A stretch of DNA of 64,000 nucleotides from Nocardioides sp. Root140. Its GTDB lineage: Bacteria > Actinomycetota > Actinomycetes > Propionibacteriales > Nocardioidaceae. Positions 18,200 to 27,374 of this stretch are shown piece after piece. Under the pieces are notes generated by a model that saw nothing but the letters and a program-made list of their open reading frames with translations, ran no database searches and was not told the DNA's origin. Numbering within the stretch: the first letter of the stretch is position 1; each line of letters opens with the position of its first letter. The translations under genes and the position numbers were made by a program. The DNA lies in assembly GCF_001426745.1 (NCBI RefSeq), contig NZ_LMFI01000010.1, positions 63,468-127,467 on the forward strand. Reading direction: 5' to 3'.

Positions 18200-19174
18200 A
18201 TGATCACCCGCGGCCGGATCGCCGCTGGGGTGGCCGTCATCGCCGTCGTCGCCGGCGTGGCGATCGCGGTCGAGCGCGGCTTCGGGCCGTTGCCGGACCC
18301 CGAGTCGTGCACGGCGAAAGTCGCCGGGCACGAGGTCGAGCTCGACCTCGAACAGGCCGAGAACGCGTCGTTGATCTCCGCGATCGCCACGCGACGCGGC
18401 CTGCCCGCTCGGGCGGTCAGCATCGCGCTGGCCACGGCGTACCAGGAGTCGAAGATCATCAACCTGGAGTACGGCGACCGCGACTCCCTCGGCCTCTTCC
18501 AGCAGCGACCCTCCCAGGGTTGGGGCACCCGGGAGCAGCTGCTGGACCCGTACTACGCCACCAACGCGTTCTACGACGCGCTGGTCAAGATCGACGGCTA
18601 CGAGACGATGCGGATCACCGAGGCCGCCCAGCGGGTGCAGAACTCCGGGTACCCCGAGGCCTACGAGGACCACGCCGAGGATGCCAAGACCCTGGCGTCG
18701 GCGCTGACCGGCAACTCCCAGGAGGGCAAGTTCAGCTGCGTGGTGCAGGGGCGTCCCGAGAGTGAGGACGACGACCTCGACGAGACGGGCCTGACCCACC
18801 GCGCGGCCGTCGTACGCGCAGACCTGGAGGCCGCGTTCGGTGACCAGGCGCTGGGCGGGTTCGCGCCCGAGGGTGTCGACTCAGGCCACATGGAGGGCTC
18901 GGCGCACTACGAGGGCCGGGCGATCGACGTGTTCGTCCGGCCGATCAACGAGGCGAACCGCAAGCAGGGTTGGGCGATGGCCTACTACCTGGTCGCCCAA
19001 GCCGACCGGCTCGACATCGAGCACGTGATCTTCGACGACATGATCTGGAGCTTCGGGTCCCGCTCGGAGTCGGGCTGGCGCGACTACGACCCCGGCGACG
19101 TCAAGGGCAAGCCCGCCGGGACGATCGCCGTGCTCGAGCACCGCGACCACGTGCACGTCGACGTCCACGACTGA
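18200..19174 (+). CDS. Secreted or anchored two-domain protein: lysozyme/transglycosylase-like plus peptidase-like C-terminal domain
   Basis: 324 residues. One N-terminal hydrophobic segment (about 5-24) is a signal or anchor. Residues 65-145 (ALATAYQESKI ... DSLGLFQQRPSQGWGT) resemble a lysozyme/lytic transglycosylase fold with the Glu in the expected helix. The C-terminal domain (about 205-324) shows HMEGSAHYEGRAIDVF and ends HRDHVHVDVH, an H-x6-D ... H-x-H pattern seen in D-Ala-D-Ala/LAS-type metallopeptidases and 'ARB-07466-like' domains. Such proteins are often mislabelled heavy-metal transporters. A peptidoglycan role is inference. ATG at 18200 follows GGGA. Confidence 0.85.
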   Translation: MITRGRIAAGVAVIAVVAGVAIAVERGFGPLPDPESCTAKVAGHEVELDLEQAENASLISAIATRRGLPARAVSIALATAYQESKIINLEYGDRDSLGLFQQRPSQGWGTREQLLDPYYATNAFYDALVKIDGYETMRITEAAQRVQNSGYPEAYEDHAEDAKTLASALTGNSQEGKFSCVVQGRPESEDDDLDETGLTHRAAVVRADLEAAFGDQALGGFAPEGVDSGHMEGSAHYEGRAIDVFVRPINEANRKQGWAMAYYLVAQADRLDIEHVIFDDMIWSFGSRSESGWRDYDPGDVKGKPAGTIAVLEHRDHVHVDVHD

Positions 19175-19182
19175 CCACCCAG

Positions 19183-19248
19183 ACCTGCGCGAACCGTGGA
19201 TTGTTGATGCGCGAACCGCGTGCTCTTGACGCGCGAACCGTGGATCAG
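19183..19248. repeat. Three 22-nt tandem units (family A, locus 1)
   Basis: Three units with exact 22-nt period (19183-19204, 19205-19226, 19227-19248) share GCGCGAACCG; units 1 and 3 continue as TGGAT. The array fills the gap between two convergent genes, and its last unit contains the dapC stop codon (19245-19247). The same unit, in inverse orientation, recurs at 29210-29275. Confidence 0.8.
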
Positions 19249-20381
19249 GTCAGGCGGCGTACGGCGGTGTCGACACGTTCGTCGGTGGCGGTGAAGGCAA
19301 CCCGCACGTGCTGGTGCCCGGCCGCGCCGTAGAACGCACCGGGAGCGACCAGGATGCCGAGCTCGGCGAGGGCGGCCACGGTGTCCCAGCAGTCCTCGTC
19401 GCGGGTGGCCCAGAGGTAGAGCGAGGCCTCGGAGTCGTCGATGCGGAAGCCGGCCCGCTCGAGCGCCTCACGCAGCTTGGCCCGGCGCGCGGCGTACCGC
19501 GCGTGCTGGTCGGCCACGTGGACGTCGTCGCCGAGCGCGGCGATCATCGCGAGCTGTTGCGGGTTGGGCATCTGCAGGCCGAGGTTCTTGCGCACCGCGA
19601 GCAGCTCACCGATCAGGGCGGTGTCGCCGGCGATGAACGCACACCGGTAGCCGGCCAGGTTCGAGCGCTTCGACAGCGAGTGCACCGCGAGGATGCCCTC
19701 GTGGCTGCCACCGCAGACGTCGGGGTGCAGCACGGAGATCGGCTGCTTGTCGGCGTCCCACGCCATCTCGATGTAGCACTCGTCGGAGACCAGGATCGTG
19801 CCGCGCTCGCGGCACCACTCGACCACCTTCTTGAGGTGGTCGGCGGGCAGCACCTTGCCGGTCGGGTTGGACGGCGAGTTGATCCAGAGGATCTTCGGCG
19901 TCTCGGGACCGATCGCGGTGAGCGAGTCGGCGGCCAGCGATCGGGCACCGACGAGCGCCGCGCCGACTTCGTACGTCGGGTAGGCCAGCCGCGGGAAGAC
20001 CACCAGGTCACCCGCGCCGACGCCCAGGTGCAAGGCCAGGCTGGCGATCAGCTCCTTGGAGCCGATCACCGGGAGCACGCCGTCGAGGCCCACGCCGGTG
20101 ACGCCGAGCGCGCGCACCATCCAGTCGATGATCGCCTGGCGGGTCTCGACCTTGCCGATCGTGACCGGGTAGCCCGGGCTGTCGGCGGCCGCGACCAACG
20201 CGTCCTGGGCCACCTTCGGCGTCGGGTCGACCGGCGTACCGACCGAGAGGTCGACGATGCCGTCGGCGTGCTCACGCGCGCGAGCGGCGTACGACGTCAG
20301 CTTGTCCCAGGGAAAGTCGGGAAGCCGCCCGGAGACGGTGGTTCCGAGAGGGCGCTGGCCCTCTCTGACCACCGAGCTCAC
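19245..20381 (-). CDS. dapC: Succinyldiaminopimelate transaminase
   Basis: 378 residues, fold-type I PLP aminotransferase. The PLP lysine is in [13 protein letters not shown] (about 224-236), and [13 protein letters not shown] (about 157-169) carries the Asn that contacts PLP. The N-terminal [15 protein letters not shown] is typical of DapC. It converts N-succinyl-2-amino-6-ketopimelate and glutamate to N-succinyl-LL-DAP. GTG at 20381 overlaps the ferredoxin stop as GTGA; the fdx-dapC pair is conserved in actinobacteria. Confidence 0.94.
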   Translation of the reverse strand: MSSVVREGQRPLGTTVSGRLPDFPWDKLTSYAARAREHADGIVDLSVGTPVDPTPKVAQDALVAAADSPGYPVTIGKVETRQAIIDWMVRALGVTGVGLDGVLPVIGSKELIASLALHLGVGAGDLVVFPRLAYPTYEVGAALVGARSLAADSLTAIGPETPKILWINSPSNPTGKVLPADHLKKVVEWCRERGTILVSDECYIEMAWDADKQPISVLHPDVCGGSHEGILAVHSLSKRSNLAGYRCAFIAGDTALIGELLAVRKNLGLQMPNPQQLAMIAALGDDVHVADQHARYAARRAKLREALERAGFRIDDSEASLYLWATRDEDCWDTVAALAELGILVAPGAFYGAAGHQHVRVAFTATDERVDTAVRRLT

Positions 20382-20701
20382 TCCTGGTTCTGCGGCTCGA
20401 GGGCGGCGATGATCGGGTGGTCCTTGTCGATCTCGCCCATCTTGGCCGCGCCACCGGGCGAGCCGAGGTCTTCGAAGAAGCCGACGTTCGCGGTGTAGTA
20501 GTCCTTCCACTGCTCCGGGGTGTCGTCTTCGTAGAAGATCGCCTCGACCGGGCAGACCGGCTCACACGCACCACAGTCGACACACTCGTCGGGGTGGATG
20601 TAGAGCATGCGCTTGCCTTCGTAGATGCAGTCGACAGGGCACTCGTCGACACACGCGCGGTCCTTGAGGTCGACGCACGGCTGGGCGATGACGTAGGTCA
20701 C
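20378..20701 (-). CDS. fdxA: Seven-iron ferredoxin (3Fe-4S/4Fe-4S)
   Basis: 107 residues. The cysteine pattern [16 protein letters not shown] then [12 protein letters not shown] is that of a seven-iron bacterial ferredoxin, with one 4Fe-4S and one 3Fe-4S cluster, followed by the usual [12 protein letters not shown] segment. It is a small cytoplasmic electron carrier. GTG at 20701 is preceded by a perfect AGGAGG 5 nt away. Divergent from the GNAT gene and translationally coupled to dapC. The symbol follows common usage and partners are unknown. Confidence 0.94.
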   Translation of the reverse strand: MTYVIAQPCVDLKDRACVDECPVDCIYEGKRMLYIHPDECVDCGACEPVCPVEAIFYEDDTPEQWKDYYTANVGFFEDLGSPGGAAKMGEIDKDHPIIAALEPQNQE

Positions 20702-20746
20702 CAGTTCCTCCTGAGGACTAACGAATGCGGGTTTCTGCAGACAGCC

Positions 20747-20752
20747 TAGTAT
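20747..20752 (+). promoter_or_regulatory. -10 box TAGTAT of a leaderless transcript
   Basis: TAGTAT ends 7 nt before the ATG at 20760 in a 58-bp divergent gap shared with fdxA. No SD precedes the gene. Confidence 0.5.
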
Positions 20753-20759
20753 CCCCCGC

Positions 20760-21728
20760 ATGGAATCCGTCGGCGACTCCCACGACGTGGGCATGCATCG
20801 GCTCGGACCGCACGTGGTCGGCCGGCGCGTGGTGGTCCGGCGCGTGCTCCGTGGAGAGACCGGACCGTCCGGTGGTCCGGCCATGACCGACGTCCTCGGC
20901 GTGTGTACGGCGTGGGCCGACGGGGTCTGTGTCGTGGAGCCGGCCACGGGTCCGGCGGTGGTGATCCAGATCGCCGACATCGTCTCCGGCAAGCCGGTTC
21001 CGCCGCGCCCGTCGGTGCGCCACCGGGTCTCGGCCCGTGAGGCGGAGAGCCACGCCACGGCGCTCTGGGCGCACGTCGAGCGCGCGGCACTCGGCGAGTG
21101 GGAGCTCCGCTGCGACCCTGCTCCCGTGGGCCGCCTGCTGAAGCGGGCCAACTCCTGCCTGGCGATCGGAGACCCCGGTACGCCGTACGCCGAGGCAGAG
21201 TCCGCCGTACGTGCCTTCTACGCCGCGCGTTCGCGCGACCCGTTGGTGCAGGTCGAGACGGGGTCCGAGGCCGACGAGCACTTCACGCGGCAGGGCTGGC
21301 AGGTCGTGGCCGGCGGGGACTCGCACTTCCAGCTCGCCTCGCTCGCGCAGCTCTCGCGAGCGCTGCGCGGCGTCCCTGACTTCTCGACGCTCCTCGCCGG
21401 GGATGCACTGCCGCCGATGTCGGCCGGGCTGGCCCACGACGGACCACGACTCGACCTGTCCCTCCGGATCGGTGACCAGGTGGTGGCCTCCGCCAAGGTC
21501 GCGCTGTCCGGCGAGTGGCTCGGCATCCACGCCTTCGGCGTCGAACCGGCCTTCCGGCGCCGGGGACTGGCCCGCCGCATGCTCGCCGAGCTCGTCGAGT
21601 GGGGCGGCGAGAAGGGCGCCTCGACCGTCTGGCTGCACGTCGAGACCGACAACCAGCCGGCACTCGCGCTCTACGGCTCGCTCGGGTTCGCCACACACCA
21701 CACGCTGCGCTACCTCTCCCCGGACTGA
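20760..21728 (+). CDS. GNAT acetyltransferase, CG3035/Rv0428c-like (possible N-acetylglutamate synthase)
   Basis: 322 residues. The N-terminal 90 residues ([12 protein letters not shown] ... [19 protein letters not shown]) form the distinctive small beta domain of the CG3035 family. The C-terminal GNAT domain (about 195-322) has the acetyl-CoA loop [15 protein letters not shown] and the closing [13 protein letters not shown]. The Corynebacterium homologue is annotated as an N-acetylglutamate synthase for arginine synthesis; activity here is inferred. Probably leaderless and monocistronic. Confidence 0.85.
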   Translation: MESVGDSHDVGMHRLGPHVVGRRVVVRRVLRGETGPSGGPAMTDVLGVCTAWADGVCVVEPATGPAVVIQIADIVSGKPVPPRPSVRHRVSAREAESHATALWAHVERAALGEWELRCDPAPVGRLLKRANSCLAIGDPGTPYAEAESAVRAFYAARSRDPLVQVETGSEADEHFTRQGWQVVAGGDSHFQLASLAQLSRALRGVPDFSTLLAGDALPPMSAGLAHDGPRLDLSLRIGDQVVASAKVALSGEWLGIHAFGVEPAFRRRGLARRMLAELVEWGGEKGASTVWLHVETDNQPALALYGSLGFATHHTLRYLSPD

Positions 21729-21760
21729 ACGGACGCGCCCGCTCGGTCACCCGGGGCAGC

Positions 21761-21840
21761 CGTACCGCCGAACGGGCACAAGGCCGCCCTTTCGCCTCTT
21801 TCCGGGCCGAATCGGGCCGTTGTGCCCGTTCAGAGGTACG
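21761..21840. repeat. 80-nt palindromic intergenic element, copy 1
   Basis: Outer arms CGTACC/GGTACG and inner 12-bp arms GAACGGGCACAA / TTGTGCCCGTTC make a long hairpin. A second copy in the same orientation is at 22736-22814. The two share a 32-nt right half starting TTCCGGGCCGAATCGGGCC. The right end covers the stop codon and the last codons of the DUF559 gene. Confidence 0.85.
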
Positions 21841-22675
21841 TGCGAAGGCACGCACGGACCCAGTCGCGCTCGGACATCACATGGGCGTGGCCGAACCGCA
21901 GCACCGTCCAGTCAGCGACTGTCAGGGACGTGTAGCGCCAGAGGTCCTGCTGGAACACCCTGATGTCGAGCCTGTGGTGCCGGTAGCTGTCAGCTTCGAG
22001 CACCAGCCGCCGGCCCACGTCGACCAGGTCCGGATGCACCAGCCGACCGGGCAACTGGATCGGATGCTGCGCAATGACGTCGAGCCCCACGTCGAGGGCG
22101 ATCGCCCTCAGGCACGACTCGAAGGAGTTGGCCGAGAGCCCCGAGGCGCTTTCAGCCACTCGACGAATCTGCACGGACCCCGGGCCACGGGCCTGCGCGG
22201 CGGCCTCGACCAGGACGGCCTTGTCGACGTCGCGGGCACGCAGGGCGGAGTCGGCCACGCTGAGCGCCTCGTCGAAGGGCAGCTTCCTGGCGCAGTCGAG
22301 CACGGTGCGCAGCGGGTCGGTCACCCTCCCCACGGCGGGGGCGAACACAACGTGCATCTCCTCCCGCACCGACGCGGGCACGTTGCGGCTCCGGGGCACC
22401 GTCACCCAGGGCCGTGCCGGGGCGCGGGCAATCGGCCAGCCATGGAGTTGGGCCGCGCTGAGGTGTGAGGCCGTGCCGGACAGCCGCATCGCTGCCTGAG
22501 CCGCTTGGTGAGCAGACCGCAGGCCGAAGCGTCCGCGCCCGAGGCGGACGATGTGGCCCTGCCGGAGGGCCCCGGTGATCTCCCGCCTGGTCAGGTGCTC
22601 GAGCAGCTGAGCCCGGGTGGCCACGAACCCGAGCTCCTGCATGACGTCCTGGGCCTTGATCGTCTCCGGAATCAC
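21830..22675 (-). CDS. AbiEi-like/DUF559 protein
   Basis: 281 residues. An N-terminal winged-helix-like segment (about 10-55: ATRAQLLEHLTRREITGALR) resembles type IV antitoxin AbiEi domains. The C-terminal domain has the DUF559/Vsr-like nuclease pattern with VHPDLVDVGRRLVLEADS, then HRLDIRVFQQD and WTVLRFGHAHV. Many actinobacteria, Nocardioides included, carry several paralogues of unknown role. It is bracketed by two copies of an 80-nt palindromic element, one of which supplies its 3' end, suggesting acquisition or mobility of the gene. No cognate toxin gene is adjacent. Confidence 0.82.
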   Translation of the reverse strand: MIPETIKAQDVMQELGFVATRAQLLEHLTRREITGALRQGHIVRLGRGRFGLRSAHQAAQAAMRLSGTASHLSAAQLHGWPIARAPARPWVTVPRSRNVPASVREEMHVVFAPAVGRVTDPLRTVLDCARKLPFDEALSVADSALRARDVDKAVLVEAAAQARGPGSVQIRRVAESASGLSANSFESCLRAIALDVGLDVIAQHPIQLPGRLVHPDLVDVGRRLVLEADSYRHHRLDIRVFQQDLWRYTSLTVADWTVLRFGHAHVMSERDWVRACLRTYL

Positions 22676-22735
22676 CCTTCCAGCCTGTGCGATGCCGACC
22701 GCCGGCGCATCCGGTCATCCACAGGGCACCCCGGG

Positions 22736-22814
22736 CGTACCGCCGAACGGGCACAGGGCGCTCCATCCCCCACTTCCGGGCCGAATCGGGCCGTTGTGCC
22801 CGTTCTTCGGTACG
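22736..22814. repeat. 79-nt palindromic intergenic element, copy 2
   Basis: Same outer arms CGTACC/GGTACG and inner arms GAACGGGCACA(G) / TTGTGCCCGTTC as the copy at 21761. The left-middle part differs (ACAGGGCGCTCCATCCCCCA) while the right half is nearly identical. It lies 60 nt upstream of the DUF559 start and 4 nt from the stop of the lipoprotein gene, so it could also act as that gene's terminator. Confidence 0.85.
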
Positions 22815-22818
22815 GCGC

Positions 22819-23331
22819 TCAGGTGTCGAGGTGGCCCGCCAGGCCGACCATGCTGGTGAACGGCTCGACGAGCTCCTCGATCTCGTCGCTGATCGCCCGG
22901 TTGGTGTCGCTGGCGCAGTTGTCGAGGTCCATCGACGTGCTGGCCGAACCCGCGTCCTGCACCTCGAGTGACATCGCGGTGCCGCCGGTGCACCCCTCCT
23001 CGACGTCCTCCGGCTCACCGAGCTCGTCGACCGCGTCGTCGAGATCGGCCACGAAGTCCTTCCACCGCCCGGCCGATATCTCGACGGTCTCGTCGGCCAG
23101 CACGTCGCCGTACGAGTCGACGACGAGGTGCACCGTGTCCTGGTCGAGCGTGAGGTCCCAGCTGCGGTGGTCCTCCGGCGGCACCGACGAGTCGGTGAAG
23201 TGCACGTGCACCGTCGTCGCGGCCGGGTCAGCGGGCGTGGCGTCCGCCGCGTCGGAGTCGTCGTTGCACGCGGACATCGACAACACGGTGACCAGCAGGG
23301 CCGGCCCGAGAACCTTCATGCGCTTCGTCAT
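22819..23331 (-). CDS. Lipoprotein of unknown function
   Basis: 170 residues. A signal peptide ends in the lipobox LSMSAC, so Cys about 22 would be lipidated. The mature part has one globular domain (about 35-165) with WDLTLDQDTVHLVVDSYGD and two further cysteines (EEGCTGG, LDNCAS) that could form a disulphide. I do not recognise the family. ATG at 23331 is chosen because it gives a complete signal peptide. Separated from the upstream lipase by 52 nt. Confidence 0.75.
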   Translation of the reverse strand: MTKRMKVLGPALLVTVLSMSACNDDSDAADATPADPAATTVHVHFTDSSVPPEDHRSWDLTLDQDTVHLVVDSYGDVLADETVEISAGRWKDFVADLDDAVDELGEPEDVEEGCTGGTAMSLEVQDAGSASTSMDLDNCASDTNRAISDEIEELVEPFTSMVGLAGHLDT

Positions 23332-23383
23332 GGCGAGTACGACGGGATGCGGCCGGATCCGGTTCCCGCGCGCACGGCATCCG

Positions 23384-24241
23384 TCAGCAGGCAGGCTTGA
23401 ACGTGGCGCGGGCCGGGCCGGCATGCGTCAGTGCGTCGAGGGTCCAACTGACCGCGGGCTTGCTGGTCGGGATCAGCACGTGCTCGGAGAGCTCGAGAGG
23501 GCAGGCGTTCTGGACGGTCAGGTTCGTGGTGCGCGGGCCGGCCCTCAGGTAGCCCGACGTGTGCGGCACGACGACCTCGTCGTACCGCGTGGTGATCTGG
23601 GTGTAGCTGACCGTGCCGGGGGTCTCGTCGCCGGCGTTGAGCCGCTGCAGGAACGGCGAGTCGGTGGCCTGCTGACTGCACGCCCGACAGACCACGTCGA
23701 GGAGCGGGCCGACCACTCCCATCAGTGGCGCCAGCCGACCGATCTGGTCGGTGCCGTGGTTGGACGGCGCGATGCCGACCAGGTCGTCGACGACCGCGGC
23801 GCCACCGAGGAACTTGAGGTAGTAGCGCGGCATCATGCCGCCCTGGCTGTGCCCGACCAACGACACCTTGGCGGCACCGGTCGCGTTGCGCACCTTGGCG
23901 ACGTACGCCTTCAGGGCCTTCGCGGAGGTCGCGACGTCGCCGGTGCCGCGGTTGCCGTAGTCGAGGGAGAAGACGCAGAAGCCGGCCGCCTTGATGGCCT
24001 TCGACAGGTTCTCGAGGAGGTTCTTGCGGTCACCGAACGTGCCGTGCACGAGGATCACCGGCGTCGGCCGCTTGGCGGTGGGCTTGCAGTTCCAGTCGTT
24101 GGCGCCGGGTGGGTCACCCGCCGGAGAGGTCGGCAGCGGCAGCGGGAAGCCGTCACCGGCGGCCGAGGCCGGCGAGACGGGCAGCAGCCCCAGGAGGGCG
24201 AACCCGAGGAGCGAGGCGAGGAGCAGCGAGAGTCGGCGCAT
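23384..24241 (-). CDS. Secreted lipase/esterase (alpha/beta hydrolase)
   Basis: 285 residues. A Sec signal peptide (about 1-27, ending PASA) is followed by PVILVHGTFGD (oxyanion segment) and the nucleophile elbow SLVGHSQGGMM (Ser about 126). The Asp is probably in TTRYDEVVVPH and the His near LSEHVLI. The layout resembles extracellular bacterial triacylglycerol lipases with C-terminal disulphides (CRACSQQ, NACPLE, ATFKPAC). Acts outside the cell on acyl esters; the exact substrate is unknown. Confidence 0.9.
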   Translation of the reverse strand: MRRLSLLLASLLGFALLGLLPVSPASAAGDGFPLPLPTSPAGDPPGANDWNCKPTAKRPTPVILVHGTFGDRKNLLENLSKAIKAAGFCVFSLDYGNRGTGDVATSAKALKAYVAKVRNATGAAKVSLVGHSQGGMMPRYYLKFLGGAAVVDDLVGIAPSNHGTDQIGRLAPLMGVVGPLLDVVCRACSQQATDSPFLQRLNAGDETPGTVSYTQITTRYDEVVVPHTSGYLRAGPRTTNLTVQNACPLELSEHVLIPTSKPAVSWTLDALTHAGPARATFKPAC

Positions 24242-24282
24242 ACCCGGTGAAACGACGCCGGGCGACGCGCGTTACTCGCGGG

Positions 24283-26043
24283 TCAGTTGTCGTCGCTGGG
24301 CTTCTCGTCCGGTTTCTTGGGTGCCTCCGGCTCCTTGCAGACCACGGAGTCGGACGGCGTGTACGTCGTGTGGAACTTCTCCGTGCGCTCGACGTTGCCG
24401 GAGCCGGCCTTCGCGAAGTAGCGCCACACGTTGATGTCGAAACCGCCGTACCCGCTGTTCGGGTAGCAGTCGGCGGTGGTCATCGTGCGCGTCTGCGGCG
24501 AGGTGAAGTTGTAGCGCTCACCGGTCTTGGTGGTGATGTCCCAGACCTTGGTGGAGTACATCGACACGGTCAGGGATCCCTGGCCGGACGGCGAGCTCGG
24601 GGCCAGGTGCGCGTTGATCAGCACGCCGTGGTCGGTGTCGTTCTTGAACTTCAGGTCGAGCGAGCCCCACACCACGGTGGCCTCGCGACCGACCGGGTAG
24701 CGGTCGATGTAGAACGAGTGCGGCTTGTGCTCGACGTCCTCGAGGCCGGCGAAGAACATCGCGTTGAACAGGGTGGTCGCCATCTGCGAGACGCCGCCGC
24801 CGAAGTCTTCCTTGAAGATGCCGTTGCTGATGATGAAGCCCTTGGTGAAGCCGTTCTCGGCCGTGCGCTCCCCCACGGTGTCGTTCAGGGAGAACGTCTC
24901 GCCGGGCTTGAGGATCGTGCCGCTGATCAGCTCGGCGGCGCGGCCGAGGTTGACGTTGCGGTACTCGGCGTACGGGAAGTGGGTGGTGAACGTCGAGATC
25001 TGCGTCTTGATGCCGAGCTTCTTCGCGTCGGCGGTGGTGAAGTCGGGCTGCTTGACCGTGGCCTTCACCTTGACCTCGCGGCCGGACTCCTTCGCGACCA
25101 GGTCGAGGAACGCGGAGCTGATGTCGGAGGGCTCGTAGTCGACGCCCGGCTTGGCCGGGATCACCTTGGGCTTGCCGTTGACCAGCTTGACCGTCGCGTC
25201 GACGGGGGCACCCTTGGGATCGGAGAACTGCGAGCGCACCAGCTTGGTCAGCCGCTTCTCGTCGAGGTCGGGGACCAGCCTGCCGTTCTCGGCCTTCATG
25301 CTCAGCACCGGCGCGAACTGGGCCGGGCTGAGCCGCACCTTGGCCTTGTCGAAGACCAGGGTGACCGGACCGGACACGGCCGCGTTGCCGAAGTCGTTGA
25401 GGGCGTTCTGCACGTCGTCGTCATTGATGTCGGGGTCGGCCTCGACCAGGTCGAGCTCGGCCGCGTCACCGGTCAGCAGCGCGTTCGTGAGCTCTTCACG
25501 GGCCTGGTCGGGATCGATCGCGGTGCCCTTGGCCGACGCGACCCTGTGCACCCGGCCGCCCTTGAAGGTGACGGCGCCGTCCTTGGTCGGCGTACCGAAC
25601 TCCTTGGTCAGCTTGTCGACGGTGGCGGTGAGCGCGGCCTCGTCGGTGTTCACGACGGGGTCGATGTCCTCGCCGCCGGTGTAGTAGTGCCACAGCCGGG
25701 TCGGCGACCAGCTGCGACCGCCGCCGGCCTCCGTCACGGACGCCTCGGCGTCGACCTCGATGCCGGTGTCGGCCACCGGGACGCTGGTCTTCTTGCCGTC
25801 GACCGTGACGTCGATCTCCGCGCGGTCGGCCATGCCCTCCTCGAGGGTCGACACCGCGTCGCCGTGCGACTTGCCGCCGATGTCTATGCCGGCGACGGAC
25901 GCACCACGGGGCACCTTGGCCCCGGCTCCGGCGTACGCCGCGACGTACCCGCCACCGAACAGGACGAGGAGGCCGAGGATCGTCAGGATGACGACCCGGC
26001 CTCCATTGCTCTCACGCGAGGGCTTGGTGTTCACCCGCGCCAT
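24283..26043 (-). CDS. VanW-family membrane protein with putative peptidoglycan-binding repeats
   Basis: 586 residues. One N-terminal membrane helix (about 17-38) is followed by two PG_binding_4-like domains (about 45-160 and 190-300), each with an ASVAGIDIGGKSHGDA-type or DKAKVRLSPAQF strand pattern. The C-terminal VanW domain (about 350-500) has ETFSLNDTVGERTAENGF and GGGVSQMATTLFNAMF. VanW domains occur in vancomycin-resistance clusters and many cell-wall proteins, but their activity is not established. Likely cell-envelope located. The tail is charged (KKPDEKPSDDN). Confidence 0.9.
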   Translation of the reverse strand: MARVNTKPSRESNGGRVVILTILGLLVLFGGGYVAAYAGAGAKVPRGASVAGIDIGGKSHGDAVSTLEEGMADRAEIDVTVDGKKTSVPVADTGIEVDAEASVTEAGGGRSWSPTRLWHYYTGGEDIDPVVNTDEAALTATVDKLTKEFGTPTKDGAVTFKGGRVHRVASAKGTAIDPDQAREELTNALLTGDAAELDLVEADPDINDDDVQNALNDFGNAAVSGPVTLVFDKAKVRLSPAQFAPVLSMKAENGRLVPDLDEKRLTKLVRSQFSDPKGAPVDATVKLVNGKPKVIPAKPGVDYEPSDISSAFLDLVAKESGREVKVKATVKQPDFTTADAKKLGIKTQISTFTTHFPYAEYRNVNLGRAAELISGTILKPGETFSLNDTVGERTAENGFTKGFIISNGIFKEDFGGGVSQMATTLFNAMFFAGLEDVEHKPHSFYIDRYPVGREATVVWGSLDLKFKNDTDHGVLINAHLAPSSPSGQGSLTVSMYSTKVWDITTKTGERYNFTSPQTRTMTTADCYPNSGYGGFDINVWRYFAKAGSGNVERTEKFHTTYTPSDSVVCKEPEAPKKPDEKPSDDN

Positions 26044-26061
26044 CCTAACGGCGCGGGTGGC

Positions 26062-26430
26062 CTATCCAGATTCGTCGGTGCGCCGCCTCACGGGCAGCGT
26101 CACGATCACGAAGACCAGCATCGCCAGGCCACCGACCAGCAGCCCGTAGCCGCGCGCGCTGGAGAGCACGACGTAGTCACCCTCGGGTCGGGTCTGCAGG
26201 AGCAGGAACACCATGGCCAGCCAGCCGAGACCGAATCCGCTGCGCAACCAGCCTGCCGACAGCGCCCAGGTCGCGCTCAACGGGGCAGCCAGCGCCAGCG
26301 CCAACCAGGCCCACGACTTCTCGTGAACCAGCACTGACGCGATGGCCGTGCCGCCGCCGATCAGCGCGGCGACGATCACGACGGCAACGAGCAGGATGCC
26401 GCGGGGCGGCCACGCCATGAAGCGCGTCAC
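26062..26430 (-). CDS. Small membrane protein next to mshB (DUF6113-like)
   Basis: 122 residues, about four membrane helices (12-33, 40-58, 63-81, 92-113). GTG at 26430 overlaps the mshB stop as GTGA, so the two are coupled; an internal ATG at 26418 is possible. A small DUF6113-type membrane gene directly after mshB is common in actinobacteria, which is the main basis for the name. Function unknown. Confidence 0.75.
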   Translation of the reverse strand: MTRFMAWPPRGILLVAVVIVAALIGGGTAIASVLVHEKSWAWLALALAAPLSATWALSAGWLRSGFGLGWLAMVFLLLQTRPEGDYVVLSSARGYGLLVGGLAMLVFVIVTLPVRRRTDESG

Positions 26431-27344
26431 AGACCCGCGAACAGGTCGGCCTCGAGGCCGTCGTCGCCGACCGGGCCGGGCGTGCCCTTGGCAAGCCGGA
26501 AGTATTCGTCGGCCCAGAACGCGTGCCCGCTCTCGGCGCCCGAGAAGAAGAACCCGTCCTGCTCGATCTGGGTGGTGTGCGCCTTGAGCGCGGCCATCTT
26601 GCGGTCGATGAAGCCGCTGCCGTCGACGCGCGCCGCGATCAGCTCGTCGGGCGTCACGAACGGCCCGAGGTCGCCGTCGGGCTCCATGCCCTCGAACGAC
26701 TCGGTGTCACCCGACTCACGGATCGCCCGCAGGCTCTCGCGCATCTTGTTCTCGCTCATCGCGCCCCAGTAGATCTTCGCGATCTCCCAGGGCTCACCGA
26801 GGTCGAGCTTGTACGACGTCACGGCGGCCAGCTGTGCGGCGTACATCGCCACGCGGTGGGCCTGGATGTGGTCGGGGTGCCCGTAGCCGCCGAACTGGTC
26901 GTAGGTGACCAGCACCTGCGGCCGGACCTCGCGGATCACCTTCACCAGGTGGTCGGCCGCCTCGGTGAGGTCGGCGTGCCAGAAGGCGTTCTCGTGACCA
27001 CTCCCATTTTCTGGCAGGTCGGCCGCCACGGCGTGGCCGTCCTCGTGCCATTTCATGCCGGAGTCGCGGTAGGTGCCGAAGCCGCCGAGGAAGCGGTGGT
27101 CGGAGACACCGAGCTCCTTCATCGCGTCCTCGAGCTCGCCGCGCCGGTGCTCACCGAGCTGGTCGTCCTTGTCGGCAGCGAGGTGCTCGAGCTCCTTCAC
27201 GAGGATCTCGCCCATCTCGCCTGCCGTACAGGTGACGAGCGTGACGCCCCTGCCCTCGGCGACGTACCTGGCCATGGTCGCGCCCTGGCCGATCGACTCG
27301 TCGTCGGGGTGGGCGTGCACGAGGAGCAGTCGCTGGTCATTCAT
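26427..27344 (-). CDS. mshB: GlcNAc-Ins deacetylase of mycothiol biosynthesis
   Basis: 305 residues, PIG-L/LmbE family. Zinc ligands lie in AHPDDE (His12, Asp15) and in GGYGHPDHIQAH (His159 region). FWHADLTEAADHL and the C-terminal HTTQIEQDGFFF are typical of MshB and its paralogue Mca. It deacetylates GlcNAc-inositol to GlcN-inositol, the substrate for MshC. Length and the C-terminal motif fit MshB better than Mca, but the two overlap in activity. Confidence 0.9.
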   Translation of the reverse strand: MNDQRLLLVHAHPDDESIGQGATMARYVAEGRGVTLVTCTAGEMGEILVKELEHLAADKDDQLGEHRRGELEDAMKELGVSDHRFLGGFGTYRDSGMKWHEDGHAVAADLPENGSGHENAFWHADLTEAADHLVKVIREVRPQVLVTYDQFGGYGHPDHIQAHRVAMYAAQLAAVTSYKLDLGEPWEIAKIYWGAMSENKMRESLRAIRESGDTESFEGMEPDGDLGPFVTPDELIAARVDGSGFIDRKMAALKAHTTQIEQDGFFFSGAESGHAFWADEYFRLAKGTPGPVGDDGLEADLFAGL

Positions 27345-27374
27345 GGGACCAGCCTAGTGAGCGGGCTCCAGCTT

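Noticed and set aside
21830..22675. Complete type IV toxin-antitoxin system
   Set aside because: Only the AbiEi-like/DUF559 protein is present; neither neighbour resembles an AbiEii-type nucleotidyltransferase toxin.
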